Shown here: one piece after another, positions 32,001 to 32,588 of the stretch
Numbering within the stretch: the first letter of the stretch is position 1
How the letters are laid out: every line of letters begins with the position of its first letter
Made by a program: the position numbers and the translations under genes
Notes under the pieces: generated by a model
The model's input: only the letters and a program-made list of their open reading frames with translations
Told to the model about the DNA's origin: nothing
The model's database searches: none
Assembly: GCA_017649745.1 (NCBI GenBank)
Contig: JAGCGE010000341.1
Coordinates: forward strand, 1 to 32,588
DNA: 32,588 nucleotides
Source of the DNA: Clostridiales bacterium
GTDB lineage: Bacteria > Bacillota_A > Clostridia > Saccharofermentanales > Saccharofermentanaceae
Direction of reading: 5' to 3'

Positions 32001-32264
32001 TTAGTTACCCATCGAAGTATTGTCAGCTTCACAAAGGTTGATGTTGTAATTTGCTTTGTGCAAATATTGGCTGGTAGCAGAATACAATGCATTCATATTG
32101 CTCATCATACTATCAAATCCGGAAATACAACCATTCAACTCACCTAAAGCTTCGCCTGAACAATTAGTCAAAAAGCAACAATCATAATCCAAATGATGAG
32201 AATTCATATCATTATCAAAATTGTCTACTCCAAGACTAAATCCTGCTTGATTTATATTTGGCAT
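32001..32264 (-). CDS. Small accessory protein S3 of the T9 cassette
   Basis: The 87-residue helical protein starts MPNINQAGFSLGV. It has GEALGELN, N-G-C followed by a Met where the second family Cys should be, NALYSATSQYLHKA and the terminal NINLCEAD. An extra Cys cluster (DYDCCFLTNC) stands in the N-terminal half, unlike any other S3. An S3 travels even with the non-protease T9, so it serves the delivery module rather than the protease domain. Confidence 0.75.
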   Translation of the reverse strand: MPNINQAGFSLGVDNFDNDMNSHHLDYDCCFLTNCSGEALGELNGCISGFDSMMSNMNALYSATSQYLHKANYNINLCEADNTSMGN

Positions 32265-32278
32265 AATTTACTCCTCCA

Positions 32279-32588
32279 TCAATCCGTTACAGATGCTGCT
32301 AATTGATCTTCTTTATCAATAACATCTTCTTGAAGTAGCGCTATTGCCTCATCAAACAATACATCTGCATTATCGAGAATTGAGAGAATAACATCCATCT
32401 GTGCATTTACGCTATCAATAACAGCATGTGCAGTACTATCATCGTCTGTATGAAAACCTGAATTACTTATATCAGTTAAGCGTGACTGATAAGCATCAAT
32501 TGCATCACGAATCTTAACCGCCTTTCCATCAGACTCACTCATCTTAGGAAAGTTATTGACCACACTAACATCTAATTCTGTAATATAA
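32279..32588 (-). CDS. Small accessory protein S2 of the T9 cassette, start cut by window edge
   Basis: The frame is open to the last base. Upstream of an in-frame GTG at 32563 it reads YITELDVSV, which aligns with the MS-x-ITELD start of other S2 proteins. Only about two residues are therefore missing. DDSTAHAVID and the end motif KEDQLAASV are present. An S1 gene would be expected just beyond the window. Confidence 0.75.
   Translation of the reverse strand, partial: YITELDVSVVNNFPKMSESDGKAVKIRDAIDAYQSRLTDISNSGFHTDDDSTAHAVIDSVNAQMDVILSILDNADVLFDEAIALLQEDVIDKEDQLAASVTD

Noticed and set aside
1..32588. tRNA, rRNA, riboswitch or insertion sequence
   Set aside because: I found no cloverleaf, rRNA-like block, transposase or flanking inverted repeats in any intergenic region.

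Overview
The window is low-GC Gram-positive DNA of clostridial type. The evidence is strong AGGAGG-like ribosome binding sites, lipoprotein signal peptides, a DUF4214 surface protein, EF-hand/LRR surface proteins and YxxxD-bearing secreted helical proteins. A gut or rumen member of the Clostridia (Lachnospiraceae/Oscillospiraceae-like) fits best, but no housekeeping gene fixes the taxonomy.

Layout. 1-2236 (+): the end of an ABC-transporter solute-binding protein, then a lipoprotein with YD-like repeats. 2280-27135 (-): a 25-kb block holding eight paralogous secreted zinc-metalloprotease effectors (T1-T8, numbered from low to high coordinate). Five of them follow a trio of tiny helix-rich genes, called here S1, S2 and S3, always in the transcribed order S1-S2-S3-effector. 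The block starts with a one-TM membrane protein and a 1705-residue TM-anchored surface protein with about seven repeated beta modules. 27298-28989 (+): a secreted EF-hand/LRR/DUF4214 protein. 29055-29885 (-): an EF-hand/LRR lipoprotein. 29965-32588 (-): a ninth effector (T9) with its own S3 and a truncated S2. T9 has the same N-terminus as the others but an unrelated, non-protease C-terminus.

Main inference. All nine effectors share an N-terminal module of exactly 120 residues with no indels: M-R-x-Y/N-x-G-like start, YxxxD/E at residues 77-81, and usually LxGxGxYxG at 112-120. Small helical genes sit directly upstream. This is the logic of type VII secretion (LXG-type) effectors with Lap/Esx-like partners, but the families are not ones I recognise. 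The C-terminal part of T1-T8 is a gluzincin-like protease (HExxH, then D-x-x-G-[GA]-x-T-N-N...H, then EFFAxxF), resembling the anthrax-lethal-factor/Pro-Pro-endopeptidase type. No immunity gene is evident, which suggests extracellular or host/competitor surface targets rather than a self-toxic cytoplasmic one.

Expression. Five minus-strand promoters share TTTACA/TTTACT-N17-[CA]ATAAT, upstream of positions 27135, 15934, 11294, 8443 and 4900. Clear hairpin terminators are seen only at 16215 and 2245, so the array from 16 kb to 2.3 kb may be one read-through unit with internal restarts. No T7SS ATPase (EssC), EsxA or other secretion-machine gene lies in the window, so the secretion assignment rests on motifs and gene order.
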